DNA from: Tabrizicola sp.
GTDB taxonomy: Bacteria > Pseudomonadota > Alphaproteobacteria > Rhodobacterales > Rhodobacteraceae
Direction: 5' to 3'
NCBI RefSeq assembly: GCF_016792905.1
Contig: NZ_JAEULP010000046.1
Location: 1 to 64,000, forward strand
DNA: 64,000 bases
The position numbers were made by a program, and so were the translations under genes. Of the stretch, positions 54,790 through 63,730 are shown in pieces. The notes beneath the pieces were generated by a model that saw only the letters and a list, made by a program, of their open reading frames with translations, had not been told where the DNA came from and did not search any database. The stretch's first letter is position 1, and each line of letters begins with the position of its first letter.

Positions 54790-56694
54790 ATGTCCAAGAC
54801 CCTTGACGTGATCACCATCGGCCGGTCCTCGGTCGACCTCTACGGCGCGCAAGTTGGCGGCCGGCTGGAGGATATGGGGTCGTTCCAGAAATACATCGGC
54901 GGCTCGCCCACCAACATCGCCGCCGGGACCGCCCGGCTGGGGCTGAAATCGGCGCTGATCACCCGGGTCGGCGACGAACACATGGGCCGGTTCATCCGCG
55001 AGGAACTGGCCAAGGAAGGCGTCGACGTGCGCGGCGTCAAGACCGACCCGGAGCGGCTGACGGCGCTGGTCCTCCTCGGCATCCGCGACGACAAGCAGTT
55101 CCCGCTGATCTTCTACCGGGAAAATTGCGCCGACATGGCGCTGGACGAAGGCGACATCGACGAAGGCTTCATCAGCGAGGCGCGGGCCGTCGTGGCGACG
55201 GGCACGCACCTGTCGCACAAGCGCACCGAGGCCGCCGTGCTGAAGGCGCTGACCCTGGCGCGGAAGCATGGTTTGCAGACCGCTTTGGACATCGACTACC
55301 GCCCGAACCTCTGGGGCCTTTCCGGCCATGGCGACGGCGAGAACCGCTTCATCGAAAGCGCCGCCGTCACGGCGAAGCTGCAATCGACGCTGCATCTTTT
55401 CGACCTGATCGTCGGCACGGAAGAGGAATTCCACATCGCGGGCGGCTCGACCGACACCATCGCGGCGTTGCGCGCCGTGCGGGCCGTGTCGAATGCCACG
55501 CTGGTCTGCAAGCGCGGCCCGATGGGGGCTGTTGCTTTCACCGGCGCAATCCCGGACTCGCTTGACGACGGGCAGACTGGCCCCGGTTTCCCGATTGAAG
55601 TCTTCAACGTTCTTGGCGCGGGTGATGGGTTCATGTCGGGCCTGATCAAGGGCTGGCTTGACGGCGAGCCCTGGCCGGTGGCGCTGAAATACGCCAACGC
55701 CTGCGGGGCTTTTGCGGTCAGTCGGCACGGTTGCACTCCGGCCTATCCCAGCTGGGAGGAATTGCAGTTCTTCCTGAACCGCGGTGTGGTGCAGAAGGCG
55801 CTGCGCAAGGATCAGGCGCTGGAGCAGGTCCACTGGGCGACCAACCGTCACAAGGACTGGTCGACCATGCGTGTCTTCGCCTTCGACCACCGGATGCAGC
55901 TTGAGGCGATGGAGGGTGCTACCCCCGCGAAGATCGGCGCCTTCAAGGAGCTGTGCCTTGATGCGGCGCTGAAGGTGGCGGATGGCAGGCCCGGGTATGG
56001 CATTCTGTGCGACAGCCGCCTTGGCCGGGATGCGCTGTTCCAGGCGGCGGGCACCGGGCTCTGGATCGGGCGGCCGGTGGAATGGCCGGGCTCGCGCCCG
56101 CTGACTCTGGAACCCGAGATCGGCCCGGATTTCGGCGGGCTGGCCGAATGGCCGCTGGAGCAGGTGGTCAAGGTCCTGTGCTTCTATCACCCGGACGACG
56201 ACGCGGAAACCAAGGCGAGACAGGAAGACACCGTCCTGCGGCTGTTCCACGCCTGCCGCCGCAACCGGCTGGAAATGCTGCTGGAAATCATCCCGTCCAA
56301 GGTCGGCCCGACCGATGACCGGACCAGCGCCGAGATCATCCAGCGCTTCTATGACCTTGGCGTCTACCCCGACTGGTGGAAGCTGGAACCCTTCGCCACC
56401 GATGCCGCCTGGCAGAACGCCTGCGCCGCGATCACAGCGAACGATCCGCATGTGCGCGGTATCGTGGTGCTGGGGCTGGATGCGTCCGAGGCCGACCTGT
56501 CCGTCTCGCTGGCGCTCGCCGCCAAGCACGACCTGGTCAAGGGCTTCGCCATCGGCCGCACGATCTTTGGCGACGCCGCGCGCGGCTGGCTGAAGGGCGA
56601 GATGACCGACGAAGCCGCCGTCACCATGATGTCCGACCGTTATGCCCGCCTTGCCGCCCTTTGGGACAAGGCGCGTGAGGGAGCAAAAGCATGA
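54790..56694 (+). CDS. iolC: 5-dehydro-2-deoxygluconokinase with C-terminal DUF2090 domain
   Basis: 634 aa. Residues 1-325 are a PfkB kinase: IGRSSVDLYGAQVGGRLEDM, YIGGSPTNIAAGTARLG, and the catalytic FNVLGAGDGFMSGLIKGWL. It phosphorylates 2-deoxy-5-keto-D-gluconate. Residues 340-634 form a DUF2090 domain (AFDHRMQLEAM, GYGILCDSRLGRDAL, GFAIGRTIFGDAARGWL), an aldolase-like barrel thought to supply the IolJ step. The fusion is common in proteobacteria. The stop overlaps the iolD start (ATGA). Confidence 0.93.
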   Translation: MSKTLDVITIGRSSVDLYGAQVGGRLEDMGSFQKYIGGSPTNIAAGTARLGLKSALITRVGDEHMGRFIREELAKEGVDVRGVKTDPERLTALVLLGIRDDKQFPLIFYRENCADMALDEGDIDEGFISEARAVVATGTHLSHKRTEAAVLKALTLARKHGLQTALDIDYRPNLWGLSGHGDGENRFIESAAVTAKLQSTLHLFDLIVGTEEEFHIAGGSTDTIAALRAVRAVSNATLVCKRGPMGAVAFTGAIPDSLDDGQTGPGFPIEVFNVLGAGDGFMSGLIKGWLDGEPWPVALKYANACGAFAVSRHGCTPAYPSWEELQFFLNRGVVQKALRKDQALEQVHWATNRHKDWSTMRVFAFDHRMQLEAMEGATPAKIGAFKELCLDAALKVADGRPGYGILCDSRLGRDALFQAAGTGLWIGRPVEWPGSRPLTLEPEIGPDFGGLAEWPLEQVVKVLCFYHPDDDAETKARQEDTVLRLFHACRRNRLEMLLEIIPSKVGPTDDRTSAEIIQRFYDLGVYPDWWKLEPFATDAAWQNACAAITANDPHVRGIVVLGLDASEADLSVSLALAAKHDLVKGFAIGRTIFGDAARGWLKGEMTDEAAVTMMSDRYARLAALWDKAREGAKA

Positions 56695-58517
56695 CCACGA
56701 TCCGTCTCACCGCTGCACAGGCGCTTGTCCGCTGGCTTTCGCTGCAACAGGCCGAGGATGGCTCCCGCTTCATCGAGGGCGTCTGGGCGATCTTCGGGCA
56801 CGGCAACGTGGCGGGTCTGGGCGAGGCGCTGCATGCCCACCGCGATGTGATCCCGACCTGGCGCGGGCACAATGAACAGACGATGGCCCATGCTGCCATC
56901 GCCTATGCCAAGGCGAACCATCGGCGCAAGGCGATGGCCGTGACCTCCTCCATCGGCCCCGGCGCCACCAACATGGTGACGGCGGCGGCGCTGGCGCATG
57001 TGAACCGCCTGCCGGTCCTCTTCATCCCCGGCGATGTCTTCGCCAACCGCGCGCCCGACCCGGTGCTGCAACAGATCGAGGATTTCGACGACGCCACGGT
57101 TTCCGCCAACGACTGCTTCCGCCCGGTGGTGCGCTATTTCGACCGGATCTCCCGCCCGGAGCACATCCTGACCGCCCTGCCCCGCGCCTTCCGCGTCATG
57201 ACCGACCCGGCGAACTGCGGCCCGGTCTGCCTTGCCTTCTGTCAGGACACCCAGGCGGAAGCCTATGACTACCCGGTGGAATTCTTCGAAGCGCGCGTCT
57301 GGCACATCCGCCGCCCCGAACCCGACCAGCGCGAGCTTGAGGCCGCCGTTGCCGCGATCAAGGCGGCGAAAACCCCGCTGATCGTGGCGGGGGGCGGGGT
57401 GCTTTACTCCGGCGCGGAACAGACGCTGCTGGATTTCGCCAAGACCCACAACATCCCGCTGGTCGAAACCCAGGCCGGGAAAGGCGCGGTCGACTGGGAG
57501 GAGAAGCTGCACTTCGGATCGCCCGGCGTGACCGGCACCGGCTGCGGCAACGAACTCGCCGCGAAGGCCGACCTGGTGATCGGGGTCGGCACGCGGTTCC
57601 AGGACTTCACCACCGGGTCGTGGACAGTTTTCAGTGCTCCGAACCGCAAGCTCTTGTCGATCAACATCCACGGCTATGATGCCGCCAAGCGTGGCGCACA
57701 GGGGTTGGTCGCGGACGCCAAGGTCGCGCTGGAGAAGATCAGCGCCGCGCTGGGGGCGAAACGTTTCGCCGACCCGGACTTCGGCGCCCGGACCAAGTGG
57801 TTCGCCACCACCGACGCCCTCTTCGCCGCGCCCAAGGGCAACGACCTGCCGACCGACGCGCAGGTGATCGGGGCGGTCGACCGGGTGTCGGGCAAGAACT
57901 CGGTCATCATGTCCGCCGCTGGCACCATGCCGGGTGCGCTGCATGTCCTCTGGCGCGCGGCGCAGGGCGGCTATCACATGGAATACGGCTTTTCCTGCAT
58001 GGGCTATGAGGTTGCGGGGGCGATGGGTATCAAGATGGCCCTGCCCCAGCGCGACGTGGTCTGCTTCGTCGGTGACGGCAGCTACATGATGGCCAACAGC
58101 GAGTTGGCGACGGCGGTGATGATGGCGATCCCCTTCACCGTGGTCCTGACCGACAACCGGGGTTACGGCTGCATCAACCGGCTGCAAAAGGGCACCGGCG
58201 GCGCGCCGTTCAACAACATGCTGGACGACAGCTACCATGTGAACGCGGCCAATATCGACTTTGTGGCCCATGCGCGCAGCATGGGGGCCAATGTGGTCAA
58301 GGCCGCCGGGATCGGCGAGTTGGAGGCGGCCATGCAGGCGGCGAAATCGGCGACCATTCCGACGGTGATCGTCATCGACACCGACGCAGGCCCCGGCACT
58401 GGCGCGGGCGGGACGTGGTGGGACGTGGCGGTGCCCGAAGTGTCCACCCGGCGCGAAGTGAATGAGGCCCGCAAGGGCTATGAAGCGGGCACCAAGGCCC
58501 AATGGCTTGTGAACTAA
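56691..58517 (+). CDS. iolD: 3D-(3,5/4)-trihydroxycyclohexane-1,2-dione hydrolase
   Basis: 608 aa ThDP-dependent enzyme. The N-terminal activation glutamate is in GHNEQTMAHAAIAYAK. TSSIGPGATNMVTAAALAHV follows, and the ThDP/Mg motif runs from CFVGDGSYMMANSEL to the asparagine in LTDNRGYGCINRL. It opens the inositol-derived ring to 5-deoxyglucuronate. Confidence 0.95.
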   Translation: MTTIRLTAAQALVRWLSLQQAEDGSRFIEGVWAIFGHGNVAGLGEALHAHRDVIPTWRGHNEQTMAHAAIAYAKANHRRKAMAVTSSIGPGATNMVTAAALAHVNRLPVLFIPGDVFANRAPDPVLQQIEDFDDATVSANDCFRPVVRYFDRISRPEHILTALPRAFRVMTDPANCGPVCLAFCQDTQAEAYDYPVEFFEARVWHIRRPEPDQRELEAAVAAIKAAKTPLIVAGGGVLYSGAEQTLLDFAKTHNIPLVETQAGKGAVDWEEKLHFGSPGVTGTGCGNELAAKADLVIGVGTRFQDFTTGSWTVFSAPNRKLLSINIHGYDAAKRGAQGLVADAKVALEKISAALGAKRFADPDFGARTKWFATTDALFAAPKGNDLPTDAQVIGAVDRVSGKNSVIMSAAGTMPGALHVLWRAAQGGYHMEYGFSCMGYEVAGAMGIKMALPQRDVVCFVGDGSYMMANSELATAVMMAIPFTVVLTDNRGYGCINRLQKGTGGAPFNNMLDDSYHVNAANIDFVAHARSMGANVVKAAGIGELEAAMQAAKSATIPTVIVIDTDAGPGTGAGGTWWDVAVPEVSTRREVNEARKGYEAGTKAQWLVN

Positions 58518-58528
58518 AGGACAGACGA

Positions 58529-59440
58529 ATGAGCGTGAAGATCGGCATTTCCCCGATTTCCTGGCAGAACGACGACCTGCCGGACCTGACCGCCGCCTAC
58601 ACGATGGAACAGGCGCTGCAGGAGGCGCGGGAGATCGGCTATACCGGCGTCGAACGCGGGCGGCGGATGCCCTCGGACACCGCCGGGCTGGGGGCGTACC
58701 TGACCGCGAACGGGCTGTCGCTGTGCGGCGGCTGGTGTTCGGGCAACCTTCTGATCAACGACGTGAAGACCGAGATCGAGGCGGTGCGCGCGCAAGTTCA
58801 GCAGTTCGTGGCGCTCAAGGCGCCCTGCATCGTCTATGCGGAATGTTCCAACACCGTGCAGGGCAACATCGCGGTGCCGGTGAATGACCGGCCGAAGTTT
58901 TCTGCGGCGGATGTGAAGGCCTATGGCGCGAAACTCAGCGAGCTGGCGAAGTGGATGGCGGATCAGGGCATGACCCTTGCCTATCATCACCACATGGGAT
59001 CGTTCATCGAATCCGAGGATGAAGTGAACGCGCTGATGGAAGGGTCGACCCCGGACGTGAAGCTGCTGTTCGACACCGGCCACCTCCTTTTCGGCGGAGC
59101 GGACGTGATGAGGGTTCTGGACCGCTGGGCCGACCGGGTGCACCACGTCCACTTCAAGGACATCCGTCCCGAAGTCGTGAAGGACATCCGTGGCAACCGG
59201 AAAAGCTTCCTCGATGCAGTGATCGCCGGGGCCTTCACCGTGCCGGGCGACGGCTGCATCGACTTTCAGGCGGTGACGGACAAGCTGAGGGCGATGGGTT
59301 ACAACGGCTGGATCGTGGTCGAGGCCGAGCAGGACCCGGCCAAGGCCCCGCCCTATGAGTATTCAAAGCTGGGCTACGAACATATCCTGAAGGTCTGCAA
59401 GGCCTCGGGCCTGACCATCGACCACAGCCGCCCCTCCTGA
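58529..59440 (+). CDS. iolE: Inosose dehydratase
   Basis: 303 aa, TIM-barrel AP-endonuclease-2 fold. Metal ligands are expected in AYHHHMGSFIES, LLFDTGHLLFGG and VHHVHFKDIRPE. It dehydrates scyllo-inosose to the diketone used by IolD. The ATG at 58529 has AAAGGACAG upstream, 11 nt after iolD. Confidence 0.94.
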   Translation: MSVKIGISPISWQNDDLPDLTAAYTMEQALQEAREIGYTGVERGRRMPSDTAGLGAYLTANGLSLCGGWCSGNLLINDVKTEIEAVRAQVQQFVALKAPCIVYAECSNTVQGNIAVPVNDRPKFSAADVKAYGAKLSELAKWMADQGMTLAYHHHMGSFIESEDEVNALMEGSTPDVKLLFDTGHLLFGGADVMRVLDRWADRVHHVHFKDIRPEVVKDIRGNRKSFLDAVIAGAFTVPGDGCIDFQAVTDKLRAMGYNGWIVVEAEQDPAKAPPYEYSKLGYEHILKVCKASGLTIDHSRPS

Positions 59441-59451
59441 AGGACCGCACC

Positions 59452-60258
59452 ATGCCCAACCTCCTTCTCAAACCCACCGGCACACGCGGCAAGGTGCATG
59501 AGGTGACGCCTGCCTCTGCGGGCTGGGGCTATGTCGGCTTCACCCTCTACCGGCTGGAACCGGGCGACGTGGCCGAGGAGGCGACCGGGGGCGAGGAGGT
59601 GATCCTGGTGATCGTCGAGGGCAAGGCGAAGGTCCAGGCCGCCGGGCAGGACTGGGGTGAGATGGGCGAGCGGATGGATGTCTTCGAGAAGACCCCGCCG
59701 CATTGCCTGTATGTCCCGAACGGCAGCGACTGGAAGGCCACCGCGACCACGGCCTGCACCATCGGGGTCTGCAAGGCCCCCGGGAAAGGGAACCACCCCG
59801 CACGGCGACTGGGGCCGGAGGGGATCACCCTGACCCCGCGCGGCAAGGGGACGAACACCCGCCACGTCAACAACATCGCGATGGAGGCGCTGGACGTGGC
59901 CGACAGCCTCCTCGTGACGGAGGTCTTCACCCCGGCGGGGAACTGGTCCAGCTACCCCAGCCACCGGCATGACGAGGACGACTTCCCGAACATGACCTAT
60001 CTGGAAGAGACCTACTACATGCGGCTGAACCCCGGGCAGGGTTTCGGCATCCAGCGGGTCTATACCGAGGACGGGTCCCTGGACGAGGTGATGGCGGTGA
60101 AGAACCACGATGTCACGCTGGTCCCGAAGGGGCACCATCCCTGCGGCGCGCCTTATGGCTACGAGATGTACTATCTGAACGTGATGGCCGGGCCGATCCG
60201 GAAATGGCGGTTCAAGAACGACCCGGACCACGACTGGATCGCCCAGCGCGACGCCTGA
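59452..60258 (+). CDS. iolB: 5-deoxy-glucuronate isomerase
   Basis: 268 aa bicupin. TPASAGWGYVGFTLYRLEPG, SYPSHRHDEDDFPNMTYLEE and GHHPCGAPYGYEMYYLNVMA are the typical metal-binding cupin segments. It isomerises 5-deoxyglucuronate to 2-deoxy-5-keto-gluconate for IolC. It is last of the iol operon. iolG and iolA are not in the window. Confidence 0.94.
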   Translation: MPNLLLKPTGTRGKVHEVTPASAGWGYVGFTLYRLEPGDVAEEATGGEEVILVIVEGKAKVQAAGQDWGEMGERMDVFEKTPPHCLYVPNGSDWKATATTACTIGVCKAPGKGNHPARRLGPEGITLTPRGKGTNTRHVNNIAMEALDVADSLLVTEVFTPAGNWSSYPSHRHDEDDFPNMTYLEETYYMRLNPGQGFGIQRVYTEDGSLDEVMAVKNHDVTLVPKGHHPCGAPYGYEMYYLNVMAGPIRKWRFKNDPDHDWIAQRDA

Positions 60259-60286
60259 GCCTGCCCACGAAGGACGGGCACGACGC

Positions 60287-60312
60287 GGCCAATCCGTTCA
60301 AGGGGTTGGCCG
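60287..60312 (+). terminator. Stem-loop after iolB (copy 1 of a duplicated element)
   Basis: CGGCCAATCC-GTTCAAG-GGGTTGGCCG followed by TTTGCGTT, 28 nt after the iolB stop. A near-identical element is at 60752-60778. Confidence 0.7.
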
Positions 60313-60548
60313 TTTGCGTTTAAGTGGTCTTAACCCCAATGCAGCAACCGCGGGGCCGTTTCGCGCCGCCGCAAAGAAGGCACGCCGGTCCTATCAAGTC
60401 TGTTTTCAGGTCGCAGCGGGGCGATGCGGGTGGTGGGTTGGCACCCACCCTACGGCCGTCGGCATTCATGACGGAGTTTGTCACTGGATGCGGGGGTCCC
60501 GGCGGAATAGGAAAAGCCCAGCACAACACTTTGCCAATGGAGATGAGA

Positions 60549-60701
60549 ATGAAAATCGCCGCTTCCGCTCTCGTCCTTGCCGTCCTGATCAGCAACCCGG
60601 CTGCTGCAACCAAGTTCGATATGAACGACCATCACTTCACGCATATCGTGCACACCGAAGTCGTCGGCGCCAGCCACACCAAGACCGGAACGGGCAAGTA
60701 A
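60549..60701 (+). CDS. 50-aa secreted His-rich peptide
   Basis: The ATG at 60549 follows GGAG with 6-nt spacing. The product begins with a clear Sec signal (MKIAASALVLAVLISNPAAA), leaving a mature peptide of about 30 residues that starts TKFDMNDHHFTHIVHTEVVG and ends ASHTKTGTGK, with five histidines. No family is recognised. A small periplasmic metal-binding or secreted signalling peptide is possible. Alternative in-frame ATGs at 60537 and 60543 only lengthen the signal. It has its own terminator-like stem-loop downstream. Confidence 0.6.
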   Translation: MKIAASALVLAVLISNPAAATKFDMNDHHFTHIVHTEVVGASHTKTGTGK

Positions 60702-60750
60702 TTCGGCGGTGGGACTGACAGCCCGGGCCCACAGGCCGAGCACATTTGAT

Positions 60751-60778
60751 ACGGCCAATCCTTTCAATGGGTTGGCCG
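60751..60778 (+). terminator. Stem-loop after the small peptide gene (copy 2)
   Basis: ACGGCCAATCC-TTTCAAT-GGGTTGGCCGT followed by TTGCGTT. The stem is identical to the copy after iolB and only the loop differs, which suggests duplication with the flanking segment or a mobile terminator-like unit. Confidence 0.7.
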
Positions 60779-60967
60779 TTTGCGTTGGCGCGGACCTGAC
60801 CACTGTCGGGGCCGCTTGCCGATAACATCTTCTCCTTCCCTCTGGGCTGGGACAACAGCGAGGAGGAGGCGAAGTCGAGCGACGAGCGGCCTTGTCGCTG
60901 CGCCTTTGCCTTGAAGGCGACGAAGGCGTCGTCTAATCAGGGGCAAGCCCGAAGGAACCCCCGAAAC

Positions 60968-61753
60968 ATGCGCATCCTGATCACCAATGATGACGGCATC
61001 AACGCGCCGGGGCTGGAGGTTCTGACCGAAATCGCCACGGCAATCGCCGGGCCGGAGGGCGAGGTCTGGACCGTCGCCCCGGCCTTCGAGCAGTCGGGCG
61101 TCGGCCACTGCATCAGCTATACCCATCCGATGATGATCGCCGAGCTTGGCCCCCGCCGCTTTGCCGCCGAAGGATCGCCCGCCGATTGCGTCCTGGCCGC
61201 GATCTACGATGTGCTGGATGGCGCGAAGCCGGACCTCGTGTTGTCCGGCGTCAACCGTGGCAACAACGCCGCCGAGAACGTGCTTTACTCCGGCACCATC
61301 GGCGGCGCGATGGAGGCGGCGCTGCAAGGGGTTCCGGCGATTGCCCTGTCGCAGTTCTTCGGGCCGGACAATGCAAGGCTCGCCGATCCGTTCGAAAGCG
61401 CGCGGGTGCACGGCGCCGCAGTGGTCCTCGCGCTCTTGGACAAGGGGCTGTGGGCCGAGGAAGACTACCGCGTCTTCTACAACATCAACTTCCCGCCGCT
61501 CTCTGCCGCCGACACCCGGGGCATGATGGTCGCCCCGCAGGGCTTCCGCCGCGACACCGCCTTCTCGGTCGAGCCGCACAATTCGCCCTCGGGCCGCAAG
61601 TTCCTGTGGATCAAGGGCGGGCACCAGCACACGCCCACCCTGCCCGGCTCGGACGCGGCGGTGAACCTTGACGGCTTCATCTCGATCACGCCGATGCGCG
61701 CCGACCTGACGGCGCATGACCTTCTGGCCGAGCTTGAGGCGAGGCTGGCATGA
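60968..61753 (+). CDS. surE: 5'/3'-nucleotidase SurE
   Basis: 261 aa. The N-terminus, [19 protein letters not shown], carries the metal-binding DD pair. [39 protein letters not shown] and [11 protein letters not shown] are the family blocks. It dephosphorylates nucleoside monophosphates in stationary phase or stress. It overlaps pcm by ATGA, the classic surE-pcm-nlpD order. The start at 60968 has GAAGGAAC upstream. Confidence 0.95.
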   Translation: MRILITNDDGINAPGLEVLTEIATAIAGPEGEVWTVAPAFEQSGVGHCISYTHPMMIAELGPRRFAAEGSPADCVLAAIYDVLDGAKPDLVLSGVNRGNNAAENVLYSGTIGGAMEAALQGVPAIALSQFFGPDNARLADPFESARVHGAAVVLALLDKGLWAEEDYRVFYNINFPPLSAADTRGMMVAPQGFRRDTAFSVEPHNSPSGRKFLWIKGGHQHTPTLPGSDAAVNLDGFISITPMRADLTAHDLLAELEARLA

Positions 61754-62421
61754 CCCAGGGACCGGAGGGCAAACTGACCTCCGAAGAGCTTGCCGAACGC
61801 AAGATGCGCTTTCTCTTTGCCCTTCGCTCGCGTGGCGTGACCGACAGTCGCGTGCTGACCGCGATGGAAAAGGTCGACCGTGGCCTTTTCGTGCGCGGCA
61901 CCTTCGCCGACCGCGCCTATGAAGATATGCCACTGCCCATCGCCTGCGGCCAGACGATCAGCCAGCCGTCGGTCGTCGGCCTCATGACGCAGGCCCTTCA
62001 GGTGAACCCGCGCGACACGGTGCTGGAGGTGGGCACCGGGTCGGGCTACCAGGCGGCGATCCTGTCGCAGCTTGCGCGCCGGGTCTATACGGTCGACCGC
62101 TACCGGCGGCTCACGCGCGAGGCGGGAGAGCTGTTCCGCAAGCTCGACCTCGTCAACATCACCACGATCACGGCGGACGGGTCGCACGGGCTGCCGGATC
62201 AGGCGCCCTTCGATCGCATCCTGGTGACGGCGGCGGCGGAAGACCCGCCGGGGCCGCTTCTGGAACAGCTGAAGCCCGGCGGGATCATGGTGGTGCCGGT
62301 AGGCCAGTCCGACGCGGTGCAGGCGCTGATCAAGGTCACGCGGACCCAGAGCGGGTTCGACTACGAAGAACTTCGCCCAGTGCGCTTTGTTCCACTGGTC
62401 GAGGGGCTTGGCTCCGAGTAG
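61750..62421 (+). CDS. pcm: Protein-L-isoaspartate O-methyltransferase
   Basis: 223 aa. [18 protein letters not shown] and the SAM-binding [19 protein letters not shown] are diagnostic, and [20 protein letters not shown] follows. It methylates isoaspartyl residues to start repair of aged proteins. Its ATG is coupled to the surE stop, and nlpD follows after 57 nt. Confidence 0.95.
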   Translation: MTQGPEGKLTSEELAERKMRFLFALRSRGVTDSRVLTAMEKVDRGLFVRGTFADRAYEDMPLPIACGQTISQPSVVGLMTQALQVNPRDTVLEVGTGSGYQAAILSQLARRVYTVDRYRRLTREAGELFRKLDLVNITTITADGSHGLPDQAPFDRILVTAAAEDPPGPLLEQLKPGGIMVVPVGQSDAVQALIKVTRTQSGFDYEELRPVRFVPLVEGLGSE

Positions 62422-62478
62422 GATGCAGCCCGAGAAACCGGGCCGAACCCGGGCGGGCGGATCATCAGGCGGGATGAC

Positions 62479-63645
62479 ATGACAAGAACCGGATCAAGAC
62501 TGCGGGCAACGCTGGTGCTTGGTGCAAGCGCTTTTGCGCTGGCAGGATGCCTCGACACCGGCAACCTCGACTGGGACCTGCGGGCCGGGGGTGGCGACAC
62601 CTCGGATGCGGCCCGGCAGGCGACCGCCGCCGCGCCGACGCCCGATGGCAACGGCATCATCTCCTACCCCGACTACCAGATGGCCACCGCCCGGCGCGGC
62701 GAGACGGTCGCCAGCATGGCGGGCCGCCTGGGGATGACCCCGGACGAGCTTGCCCGGACCAACGCACTGCGCCCGACCGACCCGCTGCGCGAAGGCGAGA
62801 TGCTCTTGCTGCCGAAGCGGGTCTCGGCCACGCCGCAGCCGGCGGTGATCGGCGGCACGGGCTCGGGCGGCGGGTCGGTCGACATCACCTCGATCGCGAC
62901 CACCGCGCTGGACGCGGCGGGGCCGACGCCTGTCGCCACCTCTCCCGTCGCCTCGAAGCCGGTCTCGGGCCAGCCGCTGACCCATCGCGTCGCACGCGGC
63001 GAGACGGCCTTCACCATCGCGCGGACTTATAACGTCTCGGCCAAGGCGCTGGCAGACTGGAACCAGCTTGGGTCCGACATGGCGGTGCGCGAGGGGCAGA
63101 CGCTGATCATCCCGATCGCCACGGCCGCCGCGCCGGACCCGGAACCCGTGCCGACCGCGCCGGGTGCGGGCTCGCCCACGCCCGAACCGCCCTCGGCCAA
63201 GGAGCCGCTGCCGGACGAAAAGACCGAGGCGAGCGGGACGAAGCCGAAGGGCACCCCGCCTTCGCCTGACCTCGGGGCGGACAAGACCACCTCGTCGAAG
63301 ATGGCGATGCCCGCTGCGGGCAAGATCATCCGGGGCTATGACGCGAAGAAGAACCAGGGCATCGACATTGCCGCTGCTGCGGGCAGTTCGGTGAAAGCCG
63401 CAGATGCGGGGACGGTGACGGTTCTGTCGGCGGACACCAACGGCAAGGGGATCGTCATCATCCGCCATGCGGGCGACCTCCTGACGGTCTATGTCGGGGT
63501 TTCGGGCATGGTGGTGAAGAAGGGCGACAAGGTGAAGCGCGGGCAGGAGATCGGCAAGGTGGCAGCGGGCGATCCGGCCTTCGTGCATTTCGAGGTACGG
63601 AATACCTCGAAGCAGAGCTTTGATCCGGTGGGGTATTTGCAGTAG
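62479..63645 (+). CDS. nlpD: NlpD-like lipoprotein: two LysM domains and degenerate M23 domain
   Basis: 388 aa. The lipobox is LAGC with Cys24. LysM 1 is about residues 62-115 (ARRGETVASMAGRLGMTPDE), LysM 2 about 171-216 (HRVARGETAFTIARTYNVSA), with a Pro/Lys/Glu linker between. The C-terminal LytM/M23 domain (GIDIAAAAGSSVKAADAG ... FVHFEVRN) lacks the first His of the H-x-H pair, as NlpD does. It should therefore activate an amidase at division rather than cut peptidoglycan itself. Confidence 0.9.
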   Translation: MTRTGSRLRATLVLGASAFALAGCLDTGNLDWDLRAGGGDTSDAARQATAAAPTPDGNGIISYPDYQMATARRGETVASMAGRLGMTPDELARTNALRPTDPLREGEMLLLPKRVSATPQPAVIGGTGSGGGSVDITSIATTALDAAGPTPVATSPVASKPVSGQPLTHRVARGETAFTIARTYNVSAKALADWNQLGSDMAVREGQTLIIPIATAAAPDPEPVPTAPGAGSPTPEPPSAKEPLPDEKTEASGTKPKGTPPSPDLGADKTTSSKMAMPAAGKIIRGYDAKKNQGIDIAAAAGSSVKAADAGTVTVLSADTNGKGIVIIRHAGDLLTVYVGVSGMVVKKGDKVKRGQEIGKVAAGDPAFVHFEVRNTSKQSFDPVGYLQ

Positions 63646-63658
63646 GGACGGGGCCGGA

Positions 63659-63716
63659 GTTTTCGAAAACGCCGGTGCGGAGCCTTTGAAGGCTCCGGTG
63701 CGATTTCTTCGAGGAA
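63659..63716. terminator. Cluster of palindromes between convergent genes
   Basis: GTTTTCGAAAAC (63659-63670), CGGAGCC-TTTGAA-GGCTCCG (63678-63697) and the imperfect ATTTCTTCGAGGAAAT follow in series between nlpD and the convergent CorC-like gene. They probably terminate transcription from both sides. Confidence 0.6.
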
Positions 63717-63730
63717 ATTGGCGGAAGCCG

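Noticed and set aside
61686-62187. Antisense frames over pcm and surE
   Set aside because: The plus-strand genes are textbook family members and the antisense translations show no natural composition.
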